Positions 19,229-29,863 of a DNA stretch of 64,000 bases are shown piece by piece. A model generated the notes under the pieces. It was not told the DNA's origin, made no database searches, and was given only the letters and a program-made list of their open reading frames with translations. Position 1 is the stretch's first letter. The number at the start of each line of letters is the position of its first letter. The position numbers were made by a program, and so were the translations under genes. This DNA comes from Ascoidea tarda (nom. inval.) (taxonomy: Eukaryota; Ascomycota; Saccharomycetes; Ascoideales; Ascoideaceae). Location of the stretch: the NCBI GenBank assembly GCA_030560485.1, contig JAKTTS010000003.1:48633-112632 (forward strand). The letters are read 5' to 3'.

Positions 19229-21931
19229 CTATAATTGCAAGCCTTCTAGTCTATCAATTGCACCTTTTATTTTCATTGAAATTCTTGCACTAAGTTCGTA
19301 ATCGTCTTCATAGTTTTGTGCATAATGTAGCCATTGTTTGCATTCTTCTAAACCTTCCACACCAAATTCTTTCCAAGTAAACAATGCACGCTCATATAAA
19401 GCTGTTGGATATAACCAAGGATCGTGGTTCAATTTAATTAATTTGCATCCACCAGGGAGACTGGAATCAAATACAATAATATTCTGCAAAACCATTTGGT
19501 CTAGTAATTGTCTGCCTGAAGCAATTTTGCCCAACCTTCTGAGTGTGACAGCTTCAAGGGTGCATCTTATCATTTTTTCATTTTCGTCTTCATCGATTAG
19601 TGCATTGATTGATGAATGATAATTCAATAATTTTAAAGTGAGTTCAAGATGGTCAACTGACATTCTATTATAGCCATTCCAAAAATAAGCGAGTTCGTGT
19701 GCTAATGAAGTTCCTACACAATCAATGAAGGGTAATTTATATCTATTTTGTTTCTTTTTAATTGAGTCAATTTTTCTTAATAAGAATCTATCAAAGGGCA
19801 TTTTTCTATTCATAAAGTTTTTTTTTGCTATTAAATCTGGAGATTGAAAGATTTTTAATTCAGCTTCTTTTGCATACCAGTTTTGTTTGTCAATTATTGT
19901 ATTAATGCCATTTTTGATATCAAGATCAGTTAATTCGTATAGATATAATTTACACATTCTATAGCCTTCCAAATAACAAGCGCCGGCAAAAAATGAGTAT
20001 AGTGCATGAGACCAAGCGTTAATTTGGATTAAATAAAGAAACTCATTTGCAGCTCTGTCATAGCGATGTAAAAACACCAAGATCATTGCTCTATCGAACA
20101 CTAATAAAGCTTCGATTTGTTTCATTTTAATAGTATTTTGGTTTGAAAAATTGTCCATAAGATCAACTGCTTCTACTAATTTTCCCTTTGAGGCTAACAT
20201 TCTTGCTTCTTGTAATAGCCATAAAGCTGAATGCGGAAATAAGGATCTTGATTTCAATAGAGCGATTTCAAGGTTTTTACCTGGATGTAATAAAGTCGGT
20301 AAACCGTTACCGGTAATTGCCTTTGATTCCAAGATAGTTTTCTTTCTGCTTAAGGTTCTTGATAGAGATAAAGAGTTTTTTTTATTAGATATAGTTGAAG
20401 CGTTAGAGTGAATAATTGATAATCTTTTGAATTTACACTCTTTATTGTCTTGATTAATAATAATGTTTTTATTTTCACTATGAATTTCATTTTCATTTTC
20501 ATTTTCCTTTGAATTTTCATTTTGATGATTATGATTTAAAGTTGGCGGCAAGTCAAAGTCTGTATCAATAAACTGTAAAGGGCCATCGTAAAAAATAAGT
20601 AAACCTAAAGTAGCTAATGAACCATGTATATTACGTTCTTGAGAAGCTTTCCAGAGCATTTTAAGACCTATTTCTCTTGAACCTTTAAAGCCAACAATAG
20701 AGAGCACCTTACCAATGGCAGGAGGAATTAAGGAGAGAACTACCTGAAGGATTCCGAAACAAAGGTTAACGCCGGAGTGGATAAATTCATCGATGGTTGA
20801 AAAATTCAGATTGTCTGGTGTATAACTTTTGTTCTCATTTAGTAGATTTAAGAAACTTTGTTGATAGATAAAATTATTTTTGTAGTTCTTATAGTTTTTA
20901 TAGTTTGTAGTATTTTCCGATATTGAGGATAAATTTGGGGTTGATTGAGAGTAGCTAGTATTGAGATTCGAGCCAAGATTTGTATTGTTAGATTTTTTGG
21001 GCTGTTTGATGGTATTAATATGAGAGCCATTGAATCGGGATGATTTCATTTGATAGCATTTTTCGGCTTTTTTAATGATATTTAAATCATTTTGCTGTTG
21101 AGTAGTCAACTGAAAAGGGATTTCATTAAAGAGATGTGAGTTTTTTTTATAATTGATTTGAGAAGCCGAGGAATAGTTTGATTGTAAGGAGACTGTACTT
21201 TTACTTTGAGGTTTATTGGGGATGATGTTTGAATTTGTTTCAGAAAAAAGAGAGCTTGAAGAAGAGGACAATGATGATGAGTTGTTGTTGTTGTTGGTGG
21301 TGGTGTTTTGGAGGCTACTTTCGTAATTGATAAAAGCTTTATTAATTTCATTTAATTGATGGTAAGCTTTTCTTAATTTATATAGAGCCTTTAAAGAGTC
21401 AATAGCAGATTCATTTAATAACATAATAAGGGCATTTAATAAAACTGATTCGGCATAGGTTAAGCTGTATAGAGTTCCAATTGGGTAGATTGAAGAGTTT
21501 TGAATGTTGTTATTTAGTTGTAAATTTTTGAATTTCAAGGAAAGGTTTTCAGATTGGTATAGGATTTCGTTTGTTTTTTTGATTGAATCAGGTTCAAACC
21601 CCAAAGTTGCCTCTATGAACGAAATGACACTCAATGCTAGAGTGGTTATAGCCTTTTTCTTTGGAAAATTGTTTTCCAACAATTCAATGCCCAACTTCTG
21701 GTTGTCGTCAAACAAGTAGTCCATGGCCTTTAAAGCTATTTCAAAATCGTGGATTTCGTCGAAAATAAGCTCCAAGTTGTCTGTAGATGTGGTAGGCAAG
21801 TTGGAGAAAGAAGAAGCAGAGGAAGTAATGGAGGAAGCAGAGGAGGCAGTAACGCTAGAGGAAGCAGCCTTGGAGCTGGACTTGGAGGCAGATCTAGAGC
21901 CAGAGCCCATTCCCAAGATCGAGCGAAACAT
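19229..21931 (-). CDS. IML2: Inclusion body clearance protein IML2 (TTC39/DUF3808 family)
   Basis: A 900-residue member of the Iml2/TTC39 family, which in S. cerevisiae acts in lipid-droplet-linked clearance of protein inclusions. Family segments by memory: DFEIALKAMDYLFDD (about residues 64-78), SSIYPIGTLYSLTYAESVLL, and the highly conserved FIHSGVNLCFGILQVVLSLI/PPAIGKVLSIVGFKGSRE (about residues 385-425). These are followed by ATLGLLIFYDGPLQF, PTLLHPGKNLE, LFPHSALWLLQEARMLASKG and the C-terminal LYPTALYERALFTWKEFG. It exceeds the 731-residue S. cerevisiae protein because of an Ala/Ser-rich N-terminus and Asn/Ser-rich loops near residues 210-360. It is divergently transcribed from MIC60 across 394 bp. 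Confidence 0.93.
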   Translation of the reverse strand: MFRSILGMGSGSRSASKSSSKAASSSVTASSASSITSSASSFSNLPTTSTDNLELIFDEIHDFEIALKAMDYLFDDNQKLGIELLENNFPKKKAITTLALSVISFIEATLGFEPDSIKKTNEILYQSENLSLKFKNLQLNNNIQNSSIYPIGTLYSLTYAESVLLNALIMLLNESAIDSLKALYKLRKAYHQLNEINKAFINYESSLQNTTTNNNNNSSSLSSSSSSLFSETNSNIIPNKPQSKSTVSLQSNYSSASQINYKKNSHLFNEIPFQLTTQQQNDLNIIKKAEKCYQMKSSRFNGSHINTIKQPKKSNNTNLGSNLNTSYSQSTPNLSSISENTTNYKNYKNYKNNFIYQQSFLNLLNENKSYTPDNLNFSTIDEFIHSGVNLCFGILQVVLSLIPPAIGKVLSIVGFKGSREIGLKMLWKASQERNIHGSLATLGLLIFYDGPLQFIDTDFDLPPTLNHNHQNENSKENENENEIHSENKNIIINQDNKECKFKRLSIIHSNASTISNKKNSLSLSRTLSRKKTILESKAITGNGLPTLLHPGKNLEIALLKSRSLFPHSALWLLQEARMLASKGKLVEAVDLMDNFSNQNTIKMKQIEALLVFDRAMILVFLHRYDRAANEFLYLIQINAWSHALYSFFAGACYLEGYRMCKLYLYELTDLDIKNGINTIIDKQNWYAKEAELKIFQSPDLIAKKNFMNRKMPFDRFLLRKIDSIKKKQNRYKLPFIDCVGTSLAHELAYFWNGYNRMSVDHLELTLKLLNYHSSINALIDEDENEKMIRCTLEAVTLRRLGKIASGRQLLDQMVLQNIIVFDSSLPGGCKLIKLNHDPWLYPTALYERALFTWKEFGVEGLEECKQWLHYAQNYEDDYELSARISMKIKGAIDRLEGLQL

Positions 21932-22325
21932 CTGAAGCAGTTTCTTCTAGCAATGGTCCGGCGGAAAAGTTCTTCTGGAGAAAGCACCAGTGAGAGGCAG
22001 AAAAAGCACTTCGTTGCTGGCTGCGCTGTTCATTTTGCACCAAACAAAGACTCTTTCTCCAACACCAGACCCAAATCCACCGCCAGCGCCTCCAGAGGCA
22101 CGTGAAACGCGTGTCAATGCGTTATAAAGTTGAGCTGCGTTGGAATGCAGACACATACACAGTACCAAACTGATAACGTGACTTTGTTACCCGTCTGCTG
22201 TCGGCAGCGGATTTTGTGCGACGGCCATTGGCTGGCACGAGATTGGCTGGCATTGTATAGCTCTGGAGGTAAAGAGAGAAAGGGCAGGACGAGCAGTTAC
22301 TGAATCACAGTGGAATATCGCCAGC
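21932..22325. promoter_or_regulatory. Divergent IML2/MIC60 promoter, G+C-rich
   Basis: 394 bp between the two ATGs, visibly richer in G+C than the genes. A CACGTG lies at 22099-22104 (AGGCACGTGAAAC), 222 bp before MIC60. Short frames on both strands reflect few stops in G+C-rich sequence, not genes. Confidence 0.6.
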
Positions 22326-24158
22326 ATGTATCGTTTGTCCAGGCCTGCTACCTTCAATGCGTTGAAGTTTTCTGCTTTTTCCAGGAGCATCTTGAAGTGT
22401 GCTTCGACCCAATTGGTTTTGACCAGCTCCAGTCGTTCTTTCTCTGTCCACCATTCCTTGAGAAACAACTTGAAAATTACCACTGATATTAACAAGTCTC
22501 TCAAGACGAATATTCCTCCTTCTTCCTCTACTTCTGTTCCTCCAGTTGAGCCAGTTAAGACAGAAAGTGAGTCGAATGAGTCCAACGAATCCAAATCAGA
22601 ACCCAAAACAAAAAAGAAACATCCAATTAGAAGATTTTTCATCAAATTATCACTATATTCTTCTCTAGTCTATTTAACTGCCATTTACTTGGCATTGAAC
22701 AACGATTTCATCAGGAAAAACTTGATCAATCTTATTCCAATAAGTGAAGATGTCATCAACTATATTAAGAAAAACGAAATCGATGACAAATTGAAAGATA
22801 AAATTAAAAATTTTGATTTCAATCAACTCAAAAAGGACTTGAACGATGGCTTTGAATCCTTGAAAAATTTCAAACTTGACGATATCAAAAAAATTTACTC
22901 CAATATCAACTTAAACGAAATCGATTTATCAATTGATGAAAATAAAAAAACCGAAATGAAAAATAAAGTTGCTTCCACTTTAGAAAATGTAAAGGATAAA
23001 TCAACCGACTACATTGATCAATTATCAACCACTTTAAAGAATTTCCATAAATTAACCATTCCAAAAATCGAATTCAAATCAAATGACCAAGAATTGAACG
23101 ATACAATTGGCTCTTTCAATACTTTAATTGAATCTATAAATAACAGTAAATCATTCACCGATGATCAAAAAATCATATCTTTAGACTTGATTAATTCAAT
23201 TCAAGGTTCAATCCAAAACTTGTCCAATAAATTATCCGATTTTAACGACAAAAACGATCGAATTCTCAAAAAATTCAAATCTCAAATTCAGCAAGATAAT
23301 GATAAAAAAATCATTGAAAAGGAAAATCAAATTATCAATAAAATCTTAAACGACTTTAACGACGAAAAAAAAAAAATTGAATCTCTATACAAGAAAAAAC
23401 TAATCAACGAAATCAATTCAACAAAGGAAAATATCTCAAAACAAATTTTAAATCAATTCCAAGCTTTGAAAATTCAACAATTGAACGAAATCTCAAAAGT
23501 CATTGACGAAAAAATCCAAAATGAAAGAAATGGCAAATTAAAAAGTTTATCTCAATTAGGCGATAAAATAAATAACTTGACCAAATTCTCAATTCAATTA
23601 GAGAAAAACATATTAAAATCAGAAAACTTTGCTAAAATTCAATTGGTCTTGGCCAAAATCAATTTAATCCTACAAGATAACTCAATCGAAAAGGAATCAA
23701 AATCTTTGCTTGAAGAAATTAATACTTTAAAACAGTTGACTAAAAATGACGAATTAATTTCGGTGGCCATTGATTCATTGCCCGAGGACGCTGTTGAGCA
23801 TGGTGTATTAACCAAAAGCCAACTATACTCAAGATGGCAATTATTAGTTCCTGAATTAAGAGCCTCATCCTTATTACCTCCCAATGCTGGTTTGCTAGGT
23901 CATTTAACAAGTAGACTCTTCAGCAAAATCTTAATTCCCAAAAAGGGATCTCCCAGCGGAAAAGATATGGAATCAGTATTAGCAAGAGTCGACAATTCAT
24001 TGAAATTGGGCAAAATCGATGATGCAGTCGAAGAAGTCTCAAGTTTGAAAGGTTGGAGCAGAAAATTAGCCGACGATTGGGTCGTTGAAAGCAGAAAAAG
24101 ATTAGAAGTTGAATTCCTACTTGCATTAATCAGCTCTCAATCAAAAATAATCTATTGA
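22326..24158 (+). CDS. MIC60: MICOS subunit Mic60 (mitofilin)
   Basis: A 610-residue inner-membrane protein that shapes crista junctions. The N-terminus is an Arg/Ser-rich mitochondrial presequence (MYRLSRPATFNALKFSAF... SSRSFSVHHSLR). One membrane span follows at about residues 105-125 (IRRFFIKLSLYSSLVYLTAI), after a basic KTKKKHP. A long Lys/Glu/Asn-rich coiled-coil region fills about residues 170-480. The mitofilin signature domain closes the protein: LLPPNAGLLGHLTSRLFSKI, GKDMESVLARVDNSLKLGKI, then VEEVSSLKGWSRKLADDWV and ESRKRLEVEFLLALI. Length is near the 540-residue S. cerevisiae Mic60, with a longer coiled coil. DNM1, another mitochondrial-shape gene, is 14 kb away. Confidence 0.96.
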   Translation: MYRLSRPATFNALKFSAFSRSILKCASTQLVLTSSSRSFSVHHSLRNNLKITTDINKSLKTNIPPSSSTSVPPVEPVKTESESNESNESKSEPKTKKKHPIRRFFIKLSLYSSLVYLTAIYLALNNDFIRKNLINLIPISEDVINYIKKNEIDDKLKDKIKNFDFNQLKKDLNDGFESLKNFKLDDIKKIYSNINLNEIDLSIDENKKTEMKNKVASTLENVKDKSTDYIDQLSTTLKNFHKLTIPKIEFKSNDQELNDTIGSFNTLIESINNSKSFTDDQKIISLDLINSIQGSIQNLSNKLSDFNDKNDRILKKFKSQIQQDNDKKIIEKENQIINKILNDFNDEKKKIESLYKKKLINEINSTKENISKQILNQFQALKIQQLNEISKVIDEKIQNERNGKLKSLSQLGDKINNLTKFSIQLEKNILKSENFAKIQLVLAKINLILQDNSIEKESKSLLEEINTLKQLTKNDELISVAIDSLPEDAVEHGVLTKSQLYSRWQLLVPELRASSLLPPNAGLLGHLTSRLFSKILIPKKGSPSGKDMESVLARVDNSLKLGKIDDAVEEVSSLKGWSRKLADDWVVESRKRLEVEFLLALISSQSKIIY

Positions 24159-24876
24159 TATACTAATATTATAAACCAATAACTTTGTCTCATTAAAGTT
24201 ACTTGTTTATAGATATTTACATAGTTATATATATATTCAGAACGCTTTTACATCTCATTCATTACCTTCCTATCAAAGCTACCGTCGGCATGGATATTGG
24301 AGCATACAGACACATACATTCCAATACATAGATGCAGATGTCTGTGTAAGCCACAGTGATGGGTCTTTTCACGTGAAACCCTTCATTATGGATCCTAAAT
24401 GATATGCGTTTAAATGCACCCGTACTGCTGGATCCTGATCAGCTGCTTTAGCTCCTTAAAATTCAGCTCTTTAAAGCGTTGACCTGATTTTTATCGTTTT
24501 CTATCTCAGTTCATAAAACTGGCTTTTTTCTGTCTCCATTATCTTGCAATTGCTTTTTGTCGTCTACTGAGCTCCATCACAAGCCTTTCTCTCCTGTTTC
24601 TGCCTCTTGAGACTCTTCTTGAGCACACCCAACTGTTCTTTTTTTGTTGCTGTTTCCTCTTGGTTTTTGTTTTTGAACTGAAACTCCCCAATTTAGCTCA
24701 AATTATAACAGAAACTAAAAACCCATCACTAGGAAAAAGAAAAAAAACTAGAAAATTTTTTCTATCTGTCAATTAATTTCCTATTCCTTAATTTTATCAA
24801 TAGTAAGCACTCCTTTAATTGTAATCTACCTATCATATCAACTATAATATACTATTCTTTTGATCCAATCAGCACC
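24159..24876. other. Long promoter of the Asn/Gln-rich gene
   Basis: Contains TCACGTGA at 24369-24376 (CACGTG 24370-24375), two GGATCC sites nearby and T-rich tracts closer to the start. The segment 24280-24480 is less AT-rich. I see no gene. Confidence 0.55.
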
Positions 24877-27189
24877 ATGAACAACAGTCTATCTCCAAAC
24901 CCTTTGGACATAATCAGCAATTTAGGCAATTCAAATCTAAATCAAAATGCAGGTGCCAATTCAAACATAAATTCAAATCCAATTCCAAACATCAGCCCCA
25001 TTATGGGTAATATGAATATAAGAAACAACATGAATATCAATAACAACAGCAGCAACAATAATAACAACATTAATAGCAATAATATGATGAACAATAACCT
25101 CAATATTGATCAGCTTAATAATATGGTAGTGCCCAATTTAGTCGGTCTGCCTAATAATACTCTTAACCGCAACAATAATACCAATATCAATAATAACAAA
25201 AGTATCAACATGGCTAATATGAATAATATGAACATGAACAACATGAATATGAATAGTATGAACATGAACAACATGAATATGAATAACATGAATAGCATGA
25301 ACATGAACCATATGAATATGAATATGAATATGAACAATATGGGTATGGGCAATATGAATATGAATAATATGAATATGAATAATATAAATATGAGTAATAT
25401 GAACAGTATGAATATGAATAATATGAACAACAATAACAATAACAATAACAACAATAGTAACAATAACAACAATAGTAACAATAACAACAAAACGATTAAC
25501 ATTGATCACTATAATGAAAATGTACCTTTTAATTCTTTAATGCCAGCAAACGAAATTCAGCTCATGCAATTTCAACAAAAGAGACAATTTCAAAAATTTC
25601 ATCAACCTCAACACCTTCAACAAAATCAGCAAAATCAGCAAAATCAGCAAAATCTACAGATCCCTCAACCCCAAGCTCAACAGGCTTTGCAAATACAACA
25701 AGCCCAACAGATTCAGCAAGCTCAGCAAATACAACAGGCCCAACAGGCTCAGAACATCCAGAAAGCGCAGCAAATGCAACAAAATCAACAATTTCAACAA
25801 CTTAATCCTCAAAAAAATAACTCTCCAATGAACAATAATGTACCTATTAATACCAATGTTATTTCTAATGCTAATCCTATTGTAAATGCCAATACTAATC
25901 CTATTGCTAATACTAATACTAATACTAATACTAATACTAATCCTATTGTAAATGTCAATGTTAATTCTAAGCCTAGCCCCAATATTAACGCTAATTCCAA
26001 TACTAACACTAATATTTCCAATCCTAATATTCCTAATAGTGTTAATCACAATATTAACTCGAACATCAATAGTGATAATAATAACGGTAATTCTAATAAT
26101 AGCAACTCTAGTAGTAACTCTAATAGCAGTACAAATTTCTCTATTCAAAGTAATCAACAATCTTACCGATTTGCAGATTTTAACCCCAATCTGATTAACA
26201 TTGATGAATCATTAGATAAAATATTTAATTTAAAAAAACAAATTGATAATATCAGAATTAAAATGTTAAATTTTTTGAAATTATTAGCCACTTTTGATGA
26301 ATTGAATAGTAACAGTATCAGCGTTAATAATATTAATAACATTATGCCTAATAATATTGGCAATAATATCGATAGTATTGTTGGTCTTCCAAATAACCCA
26401 AATGCCGATAATAAAAACAGTGTGAATAAGAACACTAATAACAACTCTACGTTAGCTTCTATGTCTGATTCTGCAGCTAGTTCTTCGTCTGTGCCTAATA
26501 AAAATAATTCAAGTGAAAAGAAATTATTTGAGATTCTTTCGTATAACTTGCTCATATTAAGAAACACTTTAAAGAATTATTTGGACCAATATAATAAAAT
26601 TTTACCCTTAATTGAATTGTCAAAACAACATCAAGGTATATCGCCCTCTTCGAATTTAAAATTCATCAACATCTCTGATACTGCTACTAATTTATATTCA
26701 ATTACCAATGTCAATGCTGGTCATAATTCCAACAATGACGTTAGTGGAAATAATTCAACTGCAAATAACAATGGATTTAAAAATATAGTTTTGCTAAATA
26801 ATCGTAATAGTTCGGTTTATAATAAAAAAAATGTGACTACAGCATTGGGGAGAAAAAACTCGAAAGCCAAAATCACAGCAAAAAAATCAAGAAAGAACAC
26901 AAATTCTCCGGCTTTGCCTACAATAACGTCCATTGATAACAACAATAATATAATAACTTCGAATTCGTCTTTAAACAATAGCAGTCTTCTTGGGAACAAT
27001 TCTCCAGTGCTACCTAATGCAGGCAAAAATGCCAACATAAGTGCTAAAACTGGCAAGCCAAAGAGACCATATAATAAAAAAAATAAAGGTCCAAGGAAAA
27101 ACTCAAAGGCTGCACAATCTCAAACTCCAAATATGAGTCAACAAACACTTACACTGCTCCCACTCAATACATCGAATACGAAAAATTAA
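24877..27189 (+). CDS. Asn/Gln/Met-rich low-complexity protein, possible transcription regulator
   Basis: A 770-residue protein dominated by low complexity: Asn-rich, then Met-Asn repeats (about residues 110-190), Gln-rich (about 230-310), then Asn/Ser-rich. Two short ordered helical segments stand out: about residues 440-475 (LDKIFNLKKQIDNIRIKMLN then FLKLLATFDEL) and 545-590 (KKLFEILSYNLLILRNTLKN, YLDQYNKILPLIELSKQHQG). The C-terminus is strongly basic, with KPKRPYNKKNKGPRK. Polar prion-like tracts with a basic tail are typical of yeast transcription cofactors. The two-helix pattern loosely recalls Mediator tail subunit Med3/Pgd1, but I cannot support that as an identification. Long minus-strand frames over the repeats are shadows of the repetitive codons. 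Confidence 0.7.
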   Translation: MNNSLSPNPLDIISNLGNSNLNQNAGANSNINSNPIPNISPIMGNMNIRNNMNINNNSSNNNNNINSNNMMNNNLNIDQLNNMVVPNLVGLPNNTLNRNNNTNINNNKSINMANMNNMNMNNMNMNSMNMNNMNMNNMNSMNMNHMNMNMNMNNMGMGNMNMNNMNMNNINMSNMNSMNMNNMNNNNNNNNNNSNNNNNSNNNNKTINIDHYNENVPFNSLMPANEIQLMQFQQKRQFQKFHQPQHLQQNQQNQQNQQNLQIPQPQAQQALQIQQAQQIQQAQQIQQAQQAQNIQKAQQMQQNQQFQQLNPQKNNSPMNNNVPINTNVISNANPIVNANTNPIANTNTNTNTNTNPIVNVNVNSKPSPNINANSNTNTNISNPNIPNSVNHNINSNINSDNNNGNSNNSNSSSNSNSSTNFSIQSNQQSYRFADFNPNLINIDESLDKIFNLKKQIDNIRIKMLNFLKLLATFDELNSNSISVNNINNIMPNNIGNNIDSIVGLPNNPNADNKNSVNKNTNNNSTLASMSDSAASSSSVPNKNNSSEKKLFEILSYNLLILRNTLKNYLDQYNKILPLIELSKQHQGISPSSNLKFINISDTATNLYSITNVNAGHNSNNDVSGNNSTANNNGFKNIVLLNNRNSSVYNKKNVTTALGRKNSKAKITAKKSRKNTNSPALPTITSIDNNNNIITSNSSLNNSSLLGNNSPVLPNAGKNANISAKTGKPKRPYNKKNKGPRKNSKAAQSQTPNMSQQTLTLLPLNTSNTKN
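25209..25440 (+). repeat. AAYATGAAY-type coding repeat (Met-Asn tract)
   Basis: About 25 units of AACATGAAC/AATATGAAT, encoding runs such as NMNNMNMNSMNMNNMNMN inside the low-complexity protein. The units vary in the third base, so the array has aged. Confidence 0.9.
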
Positions 27190-27772
27190 TTACTCCTTTA
27201 CCAATGTTTTTTATTTCACATATACTATTCCATTCATTCATCTTTTTTTTTCTTCCCGCTTTCATTCATTTTCTTTATTTTCTTCATTTTCTTCATGTTA
27301 ATTTTCTCTTCAATTTTTTTTTGTTTCGATAAAAAGAATAATATCTTAATTTTTCATTATGTTTTTTTTTCAAATTGTTTTCACTAATTTCAAATTCTTT
27401 TTTGGCTTGTTCATTTTTCCAAGCTTGGTTCAGTGTTCATTCAAATTGATCATATACTTTAATTAATTCTGGTTGGTTCGCTTTTCTTTGGCTTTGAATA
27501 CCTGGAATTGTAAACATGTTCATGTCTTTGCTCACGTCTTTGCTTACCTCTGGCAACACTCTTATCTGCTTGTAAACTGCAAAAACACTACAAACCACAA
27601 AATCGGCCCAGAGTCGTATCTTGTCTCTATCCAAGAATTAGAGCACGTAATCACAGACCGGTTCATTTTCCGGCGTCCTTTGTTCACAAAGTCGGGAGTG
27701 AGGGTGAAACTAAAGAAAGAGAAGAGGAAGAAGAAAAGGAAGAAGAAGTACAGAATAAAGTGGTCTCTGGCC
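27190..27772. other. Upstream region of the cation transporter, with a candidate uORF
   Basis: T-rich 3' flank of the Asn/Gln-rich gene, then a leader that becomes G+C- and purine-rich near the start. An ATG at 27516 opens a 19-codon frame ending in TAA at 27573-27575 (MFMSLLTSLLTSGNTLICL), about 200 bp before the main ATG. The transporter frame stays open upstream of 27773 but has no ATG. Confidence 0.45.
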
Positions 27773-29521
27773 ATGGCATCGCTTCCTCCAGAAAGAACTC
27801 CCTTGCTTCGAAGAGCTACCACTGTGCATCCCTTTCACGACTATTCCTTCAATGGTAGCTCCACCAGCCTTGCAATCCCTCCCTTGTTAAATTCAGTCTC
27901 CAGTGGTGGTCGAAAGTCGATCAGCCATGCTGGGTTTCGTCCTTCCTTTCTTCTTGCTGAACCTGCTTACAATAACATCTCCAGTCTTGATGTGAATGGC
28001 TTGAACCGTAGACTCAGCTATAGTGAGCTCCCTGCTTTCAAAAACGATGGTGGTAACTTTCACTCAACCCAGGGCAGAATCGAAAGCTTGTACCAGATAC
28101 GATCGAACAGATTAATCGGCAAGTCAAAGAGACTAGTTAACTGGGAAAACTACATTACTGATATAGACTCACTTCCCAAGTCTATTAAAAACAAAAACCA
28201 AAAACTAGTTGACTATTACGAAGACCAGAATGAAATGATTCAAAGGTATATTAACATTGACAAGTTTTTAGATTCGGGAATCCAAAGCTTAATGATAAGA
28301 CATTATGCAACCGATTTGCCCATGATCCAATCGCTAAGTTCATCTAGTTCAAACCACCTAGTCGATCCACTTGATGACGATACTGAAAACGAAAATATCA
28401 ACAATATTAGTAACAATAAGAATATCAACATCTATACCCATGGTAACGCCAATAACAGTAAACTAGATGATAACCACCAGGCTTTCTCTTCCTTTCCTAA
28501 TCTTGTCTCACCCAACATCATCTCTTCAACTGCCCAATTAATCGATAGAAGACAAGGCAAAGTTCCAGGTAATATTGACTTTGAAAGCAACTCTCTTCTG
28601 GGCTACAGCTTTGAAGAAGATGCAAGAATAATTGTCATTGCAATTTTAATTAACTATTTTATTAATGTGCTTTTATTAATTGGAAAAATCATCGTCACTA
28701 TATTAACGTCTTCCATTTCTATTATGGCTTCGTTGGTTGACTCGTTTTTGGATTTCCTATCAACAACCATCATTTATATTACTAACAAATACTCAAAGAC
28801 AACAGATTGGAACTCCAAAAATAAATATCCAATTGGCAAATCGAGATTAGAACCGATTGGTGTTTTAGTCTTTTCAATTATTATCATAATTTCTTTTGTT
28901 CAAGTTGGTCATGAAGCATTGGACAACTTACTATTCAATACTAGCAAAATACCAATTGAAATCGGACTTGCCTCAGTTTTCATCATGTCGATGACTATAA
29001 TCATTAAAATTGGCTGCTGGGCTTGGTGTAAAAGTATCAAATCATCTTCAGTGCAAGCACTAGCTCAAGATGCTGAAACCGATGTTGTCTTCAATGTTTT
29101 CTCTCTAATCATGCCCTTATTGGGCCACTGGTGGAATATTTGGTGGTTTGATCCAGCTTGTGCTTTAGCGTTAAGTCTTTATATTGTCATCTCTTGGAGT
29201 TTAACTGCTTTAGAACATATCAATAATCTAGCTGGCGCAAAAGCTGATAAAAACGATGTCCAGGAAATTCTATACTTGGTCTTGAGATTTGCCGATAGTA
29301 TCGAAAAGATAACAAAATTAAACGTATACCATGTTGGTGACAATTTAAACGTCGAAGTTGATATCATGTTGAATCCCAATTTCAATCTCAAAGATGGTCA
29401 TGATATTGGAGAAGCTGTACAATATGCTGTTGAAACACTATCCAATGTTGAAAGATGTTTTGTTCACTTGGATTATCGAACTGGAAACTTCGATGGTCAC
29501 TTAAAATATTCAACCTTCTAA
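27773..29521 (+). CDS. Cation diffusion facilitator, Mn-CDF-like
   Basis: A 582-residue member of the cation diffusion facilitator family. The first 275 residues are hydrophilic and cytosolic. Five to six membrane spans follow (about residues 285-470). The two metal-site motifs are of the DxxxD type: DSFLD in the second span and DAETD before the fifth (AQDAETDVVFN). In CDF phylogeny, DxxxD in both sites marks the Mn-CDF group, whereas the Zn-CDF group has HxxxD. A C-terminal cytosolic alpha-beta domain (about residues 495-575: HVGDNLNVEVDIML, GHDIGEAVQYAVETL, VERCFVHLDYR) matches the family dimerisation domain. It probably exports Mn2+, or another divalent ion, from the cytosol into an organelle or out of the cell. 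ATG at 27773 is the first in frame. Confidence 0.88.
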   Translation: MASLPPERTPLLRRATTVHPFHDYSFNGSSTSLAIPPLLNSVSSGGRKSISHAGFRPSFLLAEPAYNNISSLDVNGLNRRLSYSELPAFKNDGGNFHSTQGRIESLYQIRSNRLIGKSKRLVNWENYITDIDSLPKSIKNKNQKLVDYYEDQNEMIQRYINIDKFLDSGIQSLMIRHYATDLPMIQSLSSSSSNHLVDPLDDDTENENINNISNNKNINIYTHGNANNSKLDDNHQAFSSFPNLVSPNIISSTAQLIDRRQGKVPGNIDFESNSLLGYSFEEDARIIVIAILINYFINVLLLIGKIIVTILTSSISIMASLVDSFLDFLSTTIIYITNKYSKTTDWNSKNKYPIGKSRLEPIGVLVFSIIIIISFVQVGHEALDNLLFNTSKIPIEIGLASVFIMSMTIIIKIGCWAWCKSIKSSSVQALAQDAETDVVFNVFSLIMPLLGHWWNIWWFDPACALALSLYIVISWSLTALEHINNLAGAKADKNDVQEILYLVLRFADSIEKITKLNVYHVGDNLNVEVDIMLNPNFNLKDGHDIGEAVQYAVETLSNVERCFVHLDYRTGNFDGHLKYSTF

Positions 29522-29863
29522 CTAACAATTGACAATACGTATTTACTTTCCGGTTATCTTCCTATATTCTCATTATATATTTATTATATACCTATGATAT
29601 ACTTACTATATAGAGTTTTTGTTTCAGTAGACCAAACTACTACTACTATATATATACTATCCTATTTTTACTAAAATTCTCGTTTTTTCTCTTTACCATC
29701 AACCTAAATTCTCTTTTAAACCCTCACTTTCCTTGCCCCGTTTTCGCTGCAAAATCAAAAGCTTGCTGTTTTCATTTCTTTTATTTTTATTGTATTTGAA
29801 TATATTGTGGAATCTCAGATATATAACAATAAACTATCAGAGTATTTGCAAACTTCTTTCGAA

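Noticed and set aside
25110-26160. Long minus-strand frames (up to 168 codons) over the Asn/Gln/Met-rich gene
   Set aside because: Antisense readings of repetitive codons (Leu/Ile/Val-only products); shadows.
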